NCBI RefSeq assembly: GCF_000696095.1
Contig: NZ_BAYX01000012.1
Location: 62,001 to 126,000, forward strand
Length of the DNA: 64,000 bases
Direction of reading: 5' to 3'
From: Rhizobium rhizogenes NBRC 13257
Lineage (GTDB): Bacteria; Pseudomonadota; Alphaproteobacteria; Rhizobiales; Rhizobiaceae
The position numbers and the translations under genes were made by a program. Below the pieces are notes generated by a model that was not told where the DNA came from, did no database searches, and worked only from the letters and a program-made list of their open reading frames with translations. Below are positions 17,439 through 27,633 of the stretch, piece by piece (within the stretch, counting starts at the first letter, position 1; the number at the start of each line of letters is the position of its first letter).

Positions 17439-18752
17439 ATGTCACGTATTATTCCCGACGCTGTCCCCTCCAATCAGGCCATGCCATCAAAGGTGGATGT
17501 CGTCGTGATTGGCGGCGGGATTGTCGGCATCTCGACGGCGTTGGAGCTGGCCGAGCGCGGCGTATCTGTCGCAGTCTGCGAAAAAGGTCTCATTGCGGGC
17601 GAGCAATCCGGCCGCAATTGGGGCTGGGTGCGGCAGATGGGCCGCGATGCTTCGGAACTGCCGCTAGCGATAGAGAGCCTTTCGCTTTGGAAGGGCCTCA
17701 ACGCTCGAATTGGCGAGGAAACTGGATTTCGGCAGACGGGCGTTGCCTATCTTTGTCGCAATGCGCGCCAGGAGGCTGAGTACGAAGCTTGGCTGGTGCA
17801 TGCGCGCGAATTCGGTCTCGATTCCCGCCTGCTGCGGAGCGAGGAATTGCGCCAGCATCTTCCTGGCATGGCCGATGGCTTTACCGCTGCCCTGCATACG
17901 TCCACCGACGGCCGTGCCGAACCGTTCAAGGCTGCGCCGGCGATAGCCCGTGGCGCGATCCGCGCTGGCGCACACGTTATCACGGGATGCGCGGTCCGAT
18001 CGATAGAACGTTCTGCAGGTGCTGTCAGTGGCGTGGTCACCGAGCGCGGACGCATCGCCTGCTCGTCTGTCGTCCTTGCCGGCGGCGCCTGGTCGCGGCT
18101 CTTTAGCGGCAACATTGGCATCGACTTTCCACAGCTCAAGATTCTTGCATCGGTGGCGCGGGCGACGTCTGTTGATGGGGTTCCGGACATGCCCGTTGGC
18201 GCCGACAATTTTTCCTTCCGCAGGCGGTCTGACGGTAGCTTCACTATCGCCATGCGAAACGCCAATATCGCTCCGATCGTGCCCGACAGCTTTCGTCTCT
18301 TCTCTGATTTCGCACCGACATTGATCAAAAGCTGGCGCGAGCTCAAACTCCGCGTCGGCAGCCGGTTCGTCGACGAATGGCGAACGCCTCGCTCTTGGGC
18401 CGCAGACGAAATTTCGCCTTTCGAACATGTGCGCATTCTTGATCCAATGCCATTCGAACGCTTTAACCGGGATGGCTTTGCGCATCTCGTCAAGGCGTTT
18501 CCAGCCTTCGCTGACAGCCGTATAACCCAAAGCTGGGCCGGTTTGATCGACGTGACGCCTGATGCGGTCCCAGTCATTGGACCGGCGGGCGGCATTCCCG
18601 GGTTCTTTATTGCCAGCGGCTTCTCCGGCCATGGGTTTGGCATTGGGCCTGGTGCTGGAAAGCTCATGGCCGATCTCGTCACCGACGCACAGCCGTGCGT
18701 TGACCCCGCTCCGTTCCGCTTCGATCGTTTCAAGAAGACCAAGGCAGCCTGA
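17439..18752 (+). CDS. FAD-dependent amine/D-amino-acid oxidase family protein (DadA-like)
   Basis: A 437-residue flavoprotein. The N-terminal dinucleotide-binding motif VVVIGGGIVGISTALELAE spans about residues 22-40. A C-terminal SGFSGHGFGIGPGAGKLMADL segment is typical of the DAO family. It probably oxidises the secondary amine linking sugar and glutamate, giving an imine that hydrolyses. It sits 20 bases after the Mas1-like SDR gene and before the hydantoinase genes, so it is one operon. An imine-hydrolysing RidA-family protein is encoded at 29189. An equivalent oxidase-like gene is known in the agropinic acid region of octopine Ti plasmids. The substrate is inferred. Confidence 0.85.
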   Translation: MSRIIPDAVPSNQAMPSKVDVVVIGGGIVGISTALELAERGVSVAVCEKGLIAGEQSGRNWGWVRQMGRDASELPLAIESLSLWKGLNARIGEETGFRQTGVAYLCRNARQEAEYEAWLVHAREFGLDSRLLRSEELRQHLPGMADGFTAALHTSTDGRAEPFKAAPAIARGAIRAGAHVITGCAVRSIERSAGAVSGVVTERGRIACSSVVLAGGAWSRLFSGNIGIDFPQLKILASVARATSVDGVPDMPVGADNFSFRRRSDGSFTIAMRNANIAPIVPDSFRLFSDFAPTLIKSWRELKLRVGSRFVDEWRTPRSWAADEISPFEHVRILDPMPFERFNRDGFAHLVKAFPAFADSRITQSWAGLIDVTPDAVPVIGPAGGIPGFFIASGFSGHGFGIGPGAGKLMADLVTDAQPCVDPAPFRFDRFKKTKAA

Positions 18753-18789
18753 TCCGCTCGCCAAAACCTTGGCCAAAGAGGGTGAAGAC

Positions 18790-20844
18790 ATGGCATTGAG
18801 AATTGGCGTAGATTCCGGCGGCACGTTCACCGATGTCTGCTTATTCGACGAGGAGACGGGGAAACTCGACATCTGGAAAGTACCGTCGACACCTGATGAC
18901 CCTTCGCGCGGAATCTCAGATGGTGTTTCGGAAGGGCTTGCGACCGTTGCCAGCACCGCGGCCCATGTGGCTTTCCTCGGCCATGGAACGACGGTCGCCA
19001 CCAATGCACTCATCGAGTTGAAAGGTGTCGCCACCGGGCTGATTACCACCGACGGCTTTCGTGATCTTCTGGAAATCGGCCGTCAGAAGCGCCCAAGTCT
19101 CTATGACATGAACGCCGAAAAGCCGGAAACCCTGGTCAGCCGCGACCGTCGGCAAGAAGTTCCAGAACGCCTCAAATGCGATGGCTCAGAGGACCGCGTG
19201 CTCGACGAGGACAAGCTGCGCGCGGCGGTGCGCAAGCTCGCCGAAGAGGACGTCAAAGCAATTGCCGTTTGCTTCCTCTACGGCTTCCTGAATAACGCAC
19301 ATGAGAAGCGCGTGGTCGAGATCCTTCGTGAGGAGATGCCTGACGTCTTCGTCAGCGCCTCACATGAAGTGGCGCCGGAATTTCGAGAATACGAGCGGAT
19401 GTCCACGACAGTCGTAAATGCCTATCTCGGCCCGGTCATGCAGCGTTACATTGACCGGCTGAAACTTCGCCTGTCGGAACTCGGCGTGCCGGTCGCCCCG
19501 CAGCTGACCCAGTCGAACGGCGGCGTCATCGGCTTTGACATGGCAGCCCAGCTCCCAGTCCGCACCGTTCTTTCCGGTCCGAGCACCGGCGTCGTAGCAG
19601 CGCAGGCTGTTGGCCGCATGGCGGGCTTCGACAATATCATCACCTTCGACGTGGGCGGCACATCAAGTGACGTCGCACTTCTGCAGGGTGGCGTCTGCAA
19701 GCTCACCGGCGAAGCGAACGTACACGGCTACCCGATCAAGGCGCCGATGCTGGATATCCACACGGTCGGAGCCGGCGGCGGTTCGATCGCCTTCGTCGAC
19801 AGCGGCGGCCTGCTCAAGGTCGGCCCACGCTCAGCCGGAGCGGATCCGGGGCCGGTCTGCTACGGACGGGGCAACACGGAAGCGACCGTGACCGACGCCA
19901 ACATCGTCCTACAGACGCTCAATCCCGTCGAAATTCTCGGTGGGCGCATGAAGGTGCGCCGCGACCTTGCCATCGAGGCCGTTCAAAGACTGGCCGACCA
20001 GCTCGGTCTCGGACTGATGGAGACGGCACAGGGTATCATCTCGGTCGTGACCGCCAATATGGCGAAGGCCATTCGCCTCATCAGCGTGCAGCGCGGTCAT
20101 GACCCGCGCGACTATGCGCTAATGGCGTTCGGCGGCGCAGGCCCGCTGCATGCTGCCCGCCTTGCCAAAGAACTCGACATGAGCCGCATGATCGTGCCGC
20201 TCACCCCCGGCACGCTCTGCGCACTCGGCCTGCTTCTGACCGACCTGCGCTCCGACTTCGCGATCTCGCGGCTAATGAAGGTGAGCCAGGACGCCGTCGA
20301 GCCGATGATCAGCGGTTTCGAAGCACTTGAGGCTCAGGCCGATGCCTGGTTCGCCCAGGAGGACATCGAAGCCGGCCGCCGCATCGTCAACCGCACCGCA
20401 GATGTGCGCTATGTCGGCCAGAACTATGAACTCCAGGTTTCCGTAACTGCAGGCACTGTCGGTGCCGACACGCTCGATGCCCTGATCAAGGGCTTCGAAC
20501 AGGCCCATCTGCAGCGGTTCGGGTTCATCGCCGAAGGCGAGCAGATCCAGATCGTCACCCTCCGCCTGGAGGCGGTAGGTGTCGTCAACAAAGCCGAGTT
20601 TGTGCCGCAGCCCGACGCTGGCCTGGATTGCCAGGCGGCCGTCATCGGCTCCCGGCAGGTCTACATGGACGAAGCCAAGGACTTCGTCAGCTGCCCCGTC
20701 TACACGCGCGAGAAGCTGAAGCCCGGCAACCGCATCGCGGGACCCGCAATCGTAGAGCAGATGGACACCACGACCGTCATCCTTCCGGACATGCAGGCCA
20801 CGGTCGATCCCTATCTCAACCTCATTCTGGAGGCGCAGTCATGA
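18790..20844 (+). CDS. Hydantoinase/oxoprolinase subunit A (HyuA-like)
   Basis: A 684-residue protein of the ATP-dependent N-methylhydantoinase/5-oxoprolinase A family. The N-terminal actin-like phosphate loop is RIGVDSGGTFTDVCLFD (residues 4-20), and a second conserved loop, FDVGGTSSDVALL, lies near residue 285. The ATG at 18790 follows GAGGGTG; open frame upstream overlaps the oxidase gene. With subunit B it should open a lactam using ATP. Agropinic acid is the lactam of mannopinic acid, so conversion of agropinic to mannopinic acid is the natural role, and hydantoinase-like genes are known from the octopine Ti aga region. Confidence 0.9.
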   Translation: MALRIGVDSGGTFTDVCLFDEETGKLDIWKVPSTPDDPSRGISDGVSEGLATVASTAAHVAFLGHGTTVATNALIELKGVATGLITTDGFRDLLEIGRQKRPSLYDMNAEKPETLVSRDRRQEVPERLKCDGSEDRVLDEDKLRAAVRKLAEEDVKAIAVCFLYGFLNNAHEKRVVEILREEMPDVFVSASHEVAPEFREYERMSTTVVNAYLGPVMQRYIDRLKLRLSELGVPVAPQLTQSNGGVIGFDMAAQLPVRTVLSGPSTGVVAAQAVGRMAGFDNIITFDVGGTSSDVALLQGGVCKLTGEANVHGYPIKAPMLDIHTVGAGGGSIAFVDSGGLLKVGPRSAGADPGPVCYGRGNTEATVTDANIVLQTLNPVEILGGRMKVRRDLAIEAVQRLADQLGLGLMETAQGIISVVTANMAKAIRLISVQRGHDPRDYALMAFGGAGPLHAARLAKELDMSRMIVPLTPGTLCALGLLLTDLRSDFAISRLMKVSQDAVEPMISGFEALEAQADAWFAQEDIEAGRRIVNRTADVRYVGQNYELQVSVTAGTVGADTLDALIKGFEQAHLQRFGFIAEGEQIQIVTLRLEAVGVVNKAEFVPQPDAGLDCQAAVIGSRQVYMDEAKDFVSCPVYTREKLKPGNRIAGPAIVEQMDTTTVILPDMQATVDPYLNLILEAQS

Positions 20845-22493
20845 CCAAGATCGACCCGATCACCATAGAAGTCATCGGCAGCGCGCTGACGTCGATCGTA
20901 GAAGAAATGGGCGAGGCGCTGGTTCGCGCCAGCTATTCGACCAACATCAAGGAGCGTCGCGATTGCTCGACGGCTTTGTTCGACCGGCATGGCAACACTT
21001 TGTGCCAAGCCGAGCATATTCCGATGCACCTCGGCAGCTTTATCGGCATCATCCCACACATCAACAAGCGCTTTGCAGCCGATGACATCAAGCCCGGCGA
21101 CGTCTTCATCGGCAACGATGCCTATGAAGGCGGCGCTACTCACTTGCCGGACATCGTGCTGGCCGAACCGATCTTCCACGGTCCGACCATGGTTGGGTGG
21201 GCAGTGAACACGGCCCACCACGCCGACTTTGCCGATCGGGGACATGCCCATATCTACCAGGAAGGGATACGCCTGCCGCCAGTCCGCCTCTATCGCGAGG
21301 GCAAGCTCCAGCAGGACCTGCAGGACGTATTTCTGCTGAACTGCCAGGTTCCTCACGAACGGCTTTCTGACCTTCGCGCGCAGATGTCTGCCAACCGGCT
21401 CGGCGTTCAGCGCATGCAGGATCTCTGCAGCAAATACGGCGGCGATAAGGTCTTGGCGGCGGGCGACGCCCTGCAGGATTACGCCGAGCGTAAGATGCGC
21501 GCCGGCATCGCGGCAATTCCGGACGGCACCTATAGCTTCACAGACTATTTCGACAGCAACCAATTCGCCGACGTGATGGAGCTGAAGGTCGACATCACCA
21601 TCAAGGGCGATGCGATGCACTTGGCCTTCGATGCGCCGTCGCAGGTCGCTGCCGGTCTGAACGTCATCTACACCGCCTTACTCGCTACCTGCTACTATGC
21701 CGCAAAGGCGGTCATCGATCCGACCATTCTGCCGAATGCCGGTCTGTCGCGGCCGATCAGCGTTGAGGCGCCACACGGATCGTTGCTCAACTGCAAGCAC
21801 CCCGCGGCTGTTGATGGGCGCATCATCGCCTGCCAGCGGGTTGCCGACCTGGTTCAGGGTGCGCTTGCAAAAGCTCTGCCTGGCAAAGTGACCGCTGCTG
21901 GCAACGGCGCTTGCACCGGCGCGCTCTTTACCGGCACGCGCGAGGACGGTTCGCTCTGGGTCTATCTAGAAACGATCGGAGGTGGCGGCGGCGCGCGTCC
22001 GACGGCGGATGGGTTGAGCGGTATCCACGTCCACATGACAAACACATCCAACCTTCCCGTCGAAGCACTCGAACTCGAATATCCTTTGACACTGCTGCGC
22101 TACGAACTCGCTAACGGTTCAGCAGGGGCCGGCACATGGCGCGGAGGTATGGGTTTGCGACGTGTCTACCGTATCGAGGCAGATTGCCGCTGCGCCGTCG
22201 ACGGAGCACGCTTTTCTGTCCAACCCTGGGGGCTCGATGGCGGTCTGGAGGCCGCTGGCTCGCATTTCGATTTCGGAAACGGGCAGCAAAATCTTCCGGG
22301 AACAGTCCAGTTAAGGGCGGGACAGATCGTTGAGATCGTGACTCCCGGCGGCGGCGGTTATGGCTCACCATCCGGTCGATCTTCGGAGGCTGTTCGCCGC
22401 GACATCAAAGAGGAGCGCGTCACCTCCGATTTCGCTGAACGCGTCTACGGCTTCAGTTCGAAGCAGAACCCTCATCGGGCAGTGAGCGCCTAA
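20841..22493 (+). CDS. Hydantoinase/oxoprolinase subunit B (HyuB-like)
   Basis: A 550-residue HyuB-family protein beginning MTKIDPITIEVIGSAL, a standard family start. Other family stretches are DCSTALFDRHGNTLCQ, the histidine-rich NTAHHADFADRGHAHIYQEG and the C-terminal TPGGGGYGSP. Its ATG overlaps the HyuA stop (ATGA), so the two subunits are translationally coupled. The complex probably hydrolyses the lactam of agropinic acid in the cytoplasm. An imperfection-free hairpin lies 17 bases after its stop codon. Confidence 0.9.
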   Translation: MTKIDPITIEVIGSALTSIVEEMGEALVRASYSTNIKERRDCSTALFDRHGNTLCQAEHIPMHLGSFIGIIPHINKRFAADDIKPGDVFIGNDAYEGGATHLPDIVLAEPIFHGPTMVGWAVNTAHHADFADRGHAHIYQEGIRLPPVRLYREGKLQQDLQDVFLLNCQVPHERLSDLRAQMSANRLGVQRMQDLCSKYGGDKVLAAGDALQDYAERKMRAGIAAIPDGTYSFTDYFDSNQFADVMELKVDITIKGDAMHLAFDAPSQVAAGLNVIYTALLATCYYAAKAVIDPTILPNAGLSRPISVEAPHGSLLNCKHPAAVDGRIIACQRVADLVQGALAKALPGKVTAAGNGACTGALFTGTREDGSLWVYLETIGGGGGARPTADGLSGIHVHMTNTSNLPVEALELEYPLTLLRYELANGSAGAGTWRGGMGLRRVYRIEADCRCAVDGARFSVQPWGLDGGLEAAGSHFDFGNGQQNLPGTVQLRAGQIVEIVTPGGGGYGSPSGRSSEAVRRDIKEERVTSDFAERVYGFSSKQNPHRAVSA

Positions 22494-22509
22494 ATATGAG
22501 GAACTCCGC

Positions 22510-22543
22510 CTATTCGTGCCAAACGGAGCTTTGGCACGAATAG
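22510..22543 (+). terminator. Perfect 14-bp inverted repeat after hyuB
   Basis: CTATTCGTGCCAAA (22510-22523) and its exact reverse complement (22530-22543) flank a six-base loop. It lies 17 bases beyond the operon's last stop codon. No T run follows, so it could be a mRNA-stabilising hairpin or Rho-assisted end rather than a classical terminator. Confidence 0.6.
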
Positions 22544-23383
22544 CAGTATATCGTTGCGGGCAAATCGCGGCGAAATGGGTGACTACGGAGATCAGCTGCG
22601 ACCGGCATTGGTGCCCGTATCCTTTATTGTGATCAATAAAGCGGGTCTGATGGAAACAGCTGCGCCGCGCTAATACGCTCTCCAAAAACAATGCCTTTCG
22701 CCGCCATCGCATCGACAAGATGAAGTTGACGACCTGGTCGGAATACGAGGCAAGCCTTCGCCGGCGCGGAAAAACTGCTGGTGTAGATAGAGGCAGAAGT
22801 GCTGTCGTCGTCGTGGCTGGCACTAAAGCCAACGAACGCGAGGCGGCCAGCGGCGCTATTCAGATCTCGCAATCGTGTCGGCCTGCCGCTGGGCTTGGTG
22901 TGCGGTCTACGCCAGCCTGACGGCAGACTTTTTGGCATCGGTACTGGCGTTGATATGATTGGACCCGCGGTTCCCGATCACACAACGCTATAAGCCGCCG
23001 GGCAAGGACATGGCGATCGGCTGAAGGCCGGAATGGGCGCTGGTCGAAACCGAATCGGCCGCTACAAATCGATCGCCGACCTCCGACTGCGTGCGCGATC
23101 CTTCGACGCGAAGAAGGCCGAGATCACAATTGGTAGCAACGTCTCAATTGCATGCTGTCAGGCTCACGCCCAAAAATTAGTCCGCCGCAAAGGCAACGCA
23201 ATAGCGGTAGCGTCAAAGACTGCAATCCAGTCATCCCGCGACCTATGCGCCAACCCCAGTTTGATTCAATCAGACGGGAATTGCCGTTCAAAAGTGAAGC
23301 AGAACACGGTCGGGATCGGCAACTTGCGTTGCAGCGGCGGCGAAATGTTTGTGTGGCGACCCCTTAGGGATCGCCACATCATT
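22544..23383. other. Gene-free or degraded stretch between hyuB and importer set 2
   Basis: About 840 bases with only short broken frames on both strands. None has a convincing start, ribosome site or recognisable domain, and base composition resembles the coding neighbours. It looks like the relic of a gene or an old insertion. A hairpin (GTGGCGACCC with GGGATCGCCAC, 23353-23377) sits seven bases downstream of the minus-strand binding-protein stop and may help end that transcript. Confidence 0.5.
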
Positions 23384-24913
23384 TCATTCAGTAAAGTGGG
23401 TTTTTTCCGTCACGATCGGGCCGAGGTTCATTGCGCCCTTGAGGTCGTATCCCCAATCCAGCGACGCCTTGCGATCATAGATCAACCGGCTTTCGACCAG
23501 CGGCACAGAGCAGACATTCGCCATGATCTTGCTCTGGGCTTCCTTCCAAAGAGCGACCTGCTTTGCCTGGTCGGTTTCAGCCTTCGCCGCCTTGATTTCT
23601 GCGTCGGCAGCCTCGCAATGGGAGAAGTTTGTCACCTGCCCCGGCGCGCCGATCTGACTTGGGCCATAGAAGAATTGAGTCAAATAGACGTCAGCAATCG
23701 GGAAGCGTGCTGCGGTGTAGATCACCATCGGGCTCAGGTCCTGACGGATCATCTGGTGATAGGTTGCGTGTTCCACAGGCTTTATTTCAACCTTGATGCC
23801 AACTTCAGCAAGTTGAGCCTGAACGATTTGCGCGAAGTTTAGCAGGCCCGGATTTTGGCTGCTGATCAATGGGATCGTCAAGCCGTCGGGGAACCCTGCC
23901 TCGGAGAGTAATTCCTTAGCCTTCGTCGGATCATAGCCAAGAATACCGCTATCGGGGTTGAAACCCAGGTTGTTCGAGGGCACTGCCGATGTTGCCGGCT
24001 GGGTGAAGTCTTCACCCTGGAACTTCGCGATCTGCGCCTGATCGATTGCATAGCTGATTGCCTGTCGGACTTTAAGGTTATCCAGCGGCGCAATCTTCGT
24101 GTTGAGATGCAGTTGCGCCTCTTCGGCGGGAGCAAATACATCCACCGTGACGCCTGGCACCGCCTTCAATCGAGCAACGCTATTCTTATCCTGGACCACA
24201 ATTGAAGTGTCTACCTCACCAGCCGTGAAAGCGAGGTCGCGAGCAGAAGCTTCCGGCAGGAAGCGCGCTGTGACGGAAGTCAGTTGCGGCTTGCCACGGA
24301 AATAATCGTCATTTGCGACAAGTTTGATGCTCTGCCCCGGGGTCACAGTCTCAACCTTGAATGGTCCCGTTCCGAGCAACTTCCCCGCGGATGATTTCAC
24401 AATGAAGCCACCCCCATAATTTGCCAATACGCCGAGAACAGAGGGAATGGTATGATCGAGCGTGATCTTGACAGTCAGATTGTCGATCTTGTCGACTGAT
24501 TTGAAGGCTGCATAGTCGCCGGCGAATGCAGAAGTGTCTTTCTTCATCGCCTTGTGGATCGAGAAGACCACGTCTTCCGCGGTCACTTCTGAGCCGTCAT
24601 GCCATTTTACGCCCGGACGCAGATGGAATGTCCACACCAGTCCGTCCGCCGACGTCTCCCAGCTTTCGGCCAGATCAGGCTCGATCAAAGCAGGATCGGT
24701 ACTACCAGGCTGGAAACGGACCAAACCGCTGTAGATCCACGACGCAATGGTGCGGTCGGTAGTGTTCGCCGCAAAATGTGGATCAGATTGCGAAATGTCG
24801 GCAGCTTCAACGCCAACCACCAGGTCGGTTTTTGGCGCCGCCGAGACTGACGCCGGCAGCGTTGTAATGGCCAGAGCGAGCAGCCCGCCCGCCAATATGC
24901 TTTTGATAGTCAT
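23384..24913 (-). CDS. Oligopeptide-type periplasmic binding protein (importer set 2)
   Basis: A 509-residue SBP_bac_5 protein with a signal peptide (MTIKSILAGGLLALAITTL to SAA, about residue 26). The stretch PDLAESWETSADGLVWTFHL is typical, and a conserved HDGSEVTAEDV follows near residue 110. It is the last gene of the second importer operon. It has the same length as the set 1 binding protein and belongs to the same family, but the two are clearly diverged, suggesting different ligands such as mannopinic versus agropinic acid. That split is inferred from known Ti plasmid systems with two such proteins. Confidence 0.85.
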   Translation of the reverse strand: MTIKSILAGGLLALAITTLPASVSAAPKTDLVVGVEAADISQSDPHFAANTTDRTIASWIYSGLVRFQPGSTDPALIEPDLAESWETSADGLVWTFHLRPGVKWHDGSEVTAEDVVFSIHKAMKKDTSAFAGDYAAFKSVDKIDNLTVKITLDHTIPSVLGVLANYGGGFIVKSSAGKLLGTGPFKVETVTPGQSIKLVANDDYFRGKPQLTSVTARFLPEASARDLAFTAGEVDTSIVVQDKNSVARLKAVPGVTVDVFAPAEEAQLHLNTKIAPLDNLKVRQAISYAIDQAQIAKFQGEDFTQPATSAVPSNNLGFNPDSGILGYDPTKAKELLSEAGFPDGLTIPLISSQNPGLLNFAQIVQAQLAEVGIKVEIKPVEHATYHQMIRQDLSPMVIYTAARFPIADVYLTQFFYGPSQIGAPGQVTNFSHCEAADAEIKAAKAETDQAKQVALWKEAQSKIMANVCSVPLVESRLIYDRKASLDWGYDLKGAMNLGPIVTEKTHFTE

Positions 24914-24976
24914 TTCATTCTCCCTCTTTCAATTTGGGCTCCCCACCCAGCGGTGCTTGTGTCACCACCGGGACAG

Positions 24977-26761
24977 TCACTTCGATACAGGCGATGCGAC
25001 TTCTGTCTCCGTCCGCACAAGATGACCCGGCCCGGCTTCGCGCCAGCGCACGACAGGTGGCGAATAACCGATTGGCCTCATTGGTGAAGGCCGCTTGCCG
25101 TCGTCAGGAATCTGTTTACGCGTCCCTCGCAAGTCCGGGTGCGCTATGGGCACAGCCGATAGCAGGCGCTGCGTATAGCCATGCGATGGGCTGCCTATTA
25201 CTGCTTCGCGCGGTCCGACTTCGACGATTTCGCCGAAATGCATCACAGCCACGCGATGACAAATGCGTTCAACGGCCGCGATATCGTGGCTAATGAAGAG
25301 ATAGGAGAGTCCAAACTCTTCCTGCAGACCTATCATCAGCTCAATGATCTGCGCTTTGACGGTGACATCCAGTGCCGAGACCGCCTCGTCCGCGATGATT
25401 AGTTTAGGCTCCATCGCCAAGGCCCGAGCAATACAAATGCGCTGCCGTTGTCCTCCGGAAAACTCATGCGGATAGCGGTTTGCCACCGATGTCGGCAGGC
25501 CGACCCGGGCAAGCAGCGCTTTCATGCGATCGCGCGCCTCGGCTTTGTTGGCAATACGATGAAATATGATCGGCTCCATGATCGCGTTGCCAACCGTCTG
25601 CCGACCGTCGAGCGAACCATACGGGTCCTGAAAGATCATCTGCACATCACGGCGAAACGCGGCTCGAGCGGCGCTGGAGGAGTATTCAATAGGCCTCCCC
25701 GCAAGTTTAACAGTTCCGGAGTAAATCTTTTCGAGGTTCATGACCGCTCGACCGATCGTCGACTTCCCCGAACCGGACTCACCCACCAAACCCAGCGTTT
25801 CACCAGCGCGGATCGACAGCGACACACCTTCCACAGCGTGAATATTCCCTTTGTGGCGTGCCAATAGTCCTGCGCGCACAGCGAAGCGAACTGTCAGATC
25901 ATCGACTGAAAGCAATTCCCCTTCGCGTGGGGAAGGCAATTGCTTCACCGTATCAGACAGACCTGAAGCGAGTTGGGGTACGGCGGCGATAAGGGATCGC
26001 GTATACTCTGCCTCTGCTCCGTCAAAGATCGGCTTTACCGCCCCGTGTTCGATCAAGTCGCCGGACTTCATCACGAGCACATCATCGGCGATCTCTGCGA
26101 CGACACCCATATCATGAGTGATAAACAGGATCGATACGCCGGTGTCGCGTTGGATTTCCTGCATTAATTCGATGATCTGCGCCTGGATCGTCACGTCGAG
26201 CGCCGTCGTCGGTTCGTCGGCTATGAGTAGTGCGGGGTTTGACGCGAGCGCCATGGCAATCATGACCCGCTGGCGCATCCCACCCGAAAAGGTGTGGGGG
26301 TAGGCACCGATTCTGCTCTCGACGTCGCGGATGCCGACGCGTTCCATAAGACGGCCCACCTCCTCCATTGCGGCGTTGCCGGTCAGACCACGATGATATC
26401 TCACTGCCTCCGCGATTTGATCGCCGACCCGCTGAACCGGATTGAGCGACGTCATAGGCTCTTGGAAAATCATCGAGATTCGCCCGCCGCGGATGTTGCG
26501 CATCTCGCGTTCAGACAAACCGAGCAGGTCTGTGCCCTCAAACATAATCCGTCCGCCGACGTCGGCAGTGTTTGGAAGTAGCCTCATCATCGCGAGGGCG
26601 GAGACCGACTTCCCGGATCCTGACTCGCCTACGACCGCAAGCGTTTGGCCTCGGCGGATAGTGTAGGACATCGGCTTTAGCGCAGTGAAGCGACCGAACT
26701 TCACGCTCAGGTTTTCTATCGACAGTAAGGGCTCGCCGACGGTGGGTTCTAGAATTGTCAT
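24977..26761 (-). CDS. Double ABC ATPase, DppD-DppF fusion (importer set 2)
   Basis: A 594-residue protein with two full ATPase modules. The first has Walker A GESGSGKS near residue 41 and signature TFSGGMRQRVMIAMA. The second has GESGSGKST near residue 326 and signature EFSGGQRQRICIARA. Walker B stretches are LLIADEPT and LIIADEAVS. The ATG at 26761 overlaps the upstream permease stop (ATGA). It has the same domain plan as the set 1 ATPase, so both importers appear to descend from one fused ancestor. Confidence 0.9.
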   Translation of the reverse strand: MTILEPTVGEPLLSIENLSVKFGRFTALKPMSYTIRRGQTLAVVGESGSGKSVSALAMMRLLPNTADVGGRIMFEGTDLLGLSEREMRNIRGGRISMIFQEPMTSLNPVQRVGDQIAEAVRYHRGLTGNAAMEEVGRLMERVGIRDVESRIGAYPHTFSGGMRQRVMIAMALASNPALLIADEPTTALDVTIQAQIIELMQEIQRDTGVSILFITHDMGVVAEIADDVLVMKSGDLIEHGAVKPIFDGAEAEYTRSLIAAVPQLASGLSDTVKQLPSPREGELLSVDDLTVRFAVRAGLLARHKGNIHAVEGVSLSIRAGETLGLVGESGSGKSTIGRAVMNLEKIYSGTVKLAGRPIEYSSSAARAAFRRDVQMIFQDPYGSLDGRQTVGNAIMEPIIFHRIANKAEARDRMKALLARVGLPTSVANRYPHEFSGGQRQRICIARALAMEPKLIIADEAVSALDVTVKAQIIELMIGLQEEFGLSYLFISHDIAAVERICHRVAVMHFGEIVEVGPREAVIGSPSHGYTQRLLSAVPIAHPDLRGTRKQIPDDGKRPSPMRPIGYSPPVVRWREAGPGHLVRTETEVASPVSK

Positions 26762-27633
26762 CGTGATTCTCCGTCGCGAACTACGCGTAGCCGCGGGTCG
26801 ATCGCATCGCGCAATCCATCGCCGATCATATTGAAGGCAAGAACGAGGATCAGTATTGCGACGGAAGGCCAGAGGGCGAGGTAAAATGAATTGAGAATGT
26901 TCTCAAACCCTTGACGGACCATGCCCCCCCACGTTGGCGCTGGCGGCGCGATTCCGAGCCCAATAAACGCAAGTGAAGCTTCTGTTCGCACCGCCGTCGC
27001 CATCCAGATTGACGCCATTACGAGAATCTCGGGGACAATATTCGGTAGGATATGACGAAAGAGAACCCAGGTTTCTGACAGGCCCAAAGCACGCGCGGCT
27101 TGGATGAACTCGCGATCACGAACCGAAATCACTGCGGATCTTGCGATACGTGCGAACGCCGGGACGGCCGTAAACGCAATGGCAATGATGATGTTGGTCA
27201 TCGTCGCGCCGAGCATTGCGACTAGAGCGATACCCAGTATCAGTGACGGAAACGCAAGCACAACATCCATCACCTGCATCAATACAATGTCGATCCTGCC
27301 GCCGAAGTTACCAGCGACCATGCCGATCAAAGAACCGACAAACACTGCAAGCGCGGTCGAAAGGATGCCAATTGTCAACGAATACCGAGCGCCGAAGAGC
27401 AATCTCGAGAGCGTATCGCGCCCGAAATTATCCGCGCCCAAGAGATACTTCGCATCCGGCGGCGCCAGTTGCGCCAGAATATTCTGTTTAATGGGATCCA
27501 TTGGCGCGATGAGGGGCGCACATATCGCGGCAAGCACCATGAGAAGCAAGATGGTGCTTCCGACGATGACCGGCATGTTCATCCAGTTGGGCAGTCGGCG
27601 GCGCGCATTCATTTTGGAGTCGGCTACGGTCAT
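26758..27633 (-). CDS. ABC permease, DppC-like (importer set 2)
   Basis: A 291-residue DppC/OppC-type permease. It has a basic cytoplasmic N terminus, a first span, then APPDAKYLLGADNFGRDTLS, five further spans, and an EAA loop (EFIQAARALGLSETWVLF) near residue 185. The ATG at 27633 overlaps the stop of the DppB-like gene by four bases. It works with the adjacent permease and the double ATPase. Confidence 0.9.
   Translation of the reverse strand: MTVADSKMNARRRLPNWMNMPVIVGSTILLLMVLAAICAPLIAPMDPIKQNILAQLAPPDAKYLLGADNFGRDTLSRLLFGARYSLTIGILSTALAVFVGSLIGMVAGNFGGRIDIVLMQVMDVVLAFPSLILGIALVAMLGATMTNIIIAIAFTAVPAFARIARSAVISVRDREFIQAARALGLSETWVLFRHILPNIVPEILVMASIWMATAVRTEASLAFIGLGIAPPAPTWGGMVRQGFENILNSFYLALWPSVAILILVLAFNMIGDGLRDAIDPRLRVVRDGESR

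Noticed and set aside
17664..19049. Long minus-strand open frame of 461 codons
   Set aside because: It runs antisense through the oxidase and HyuA genes, whose own frames carry clear domains; the antisense translation has no recognisable motif.
20811..21620. 269-codon minus-strand open frame
   Set aside because: Antisense shadow of hyuB, without a ribosome site or domain.
23033..23842. 269-codon plus-strand open frame
   Set aside because: Its right half is antisense to the set 2 binding protein and the left half lies in decayed sequence; no domain seen.
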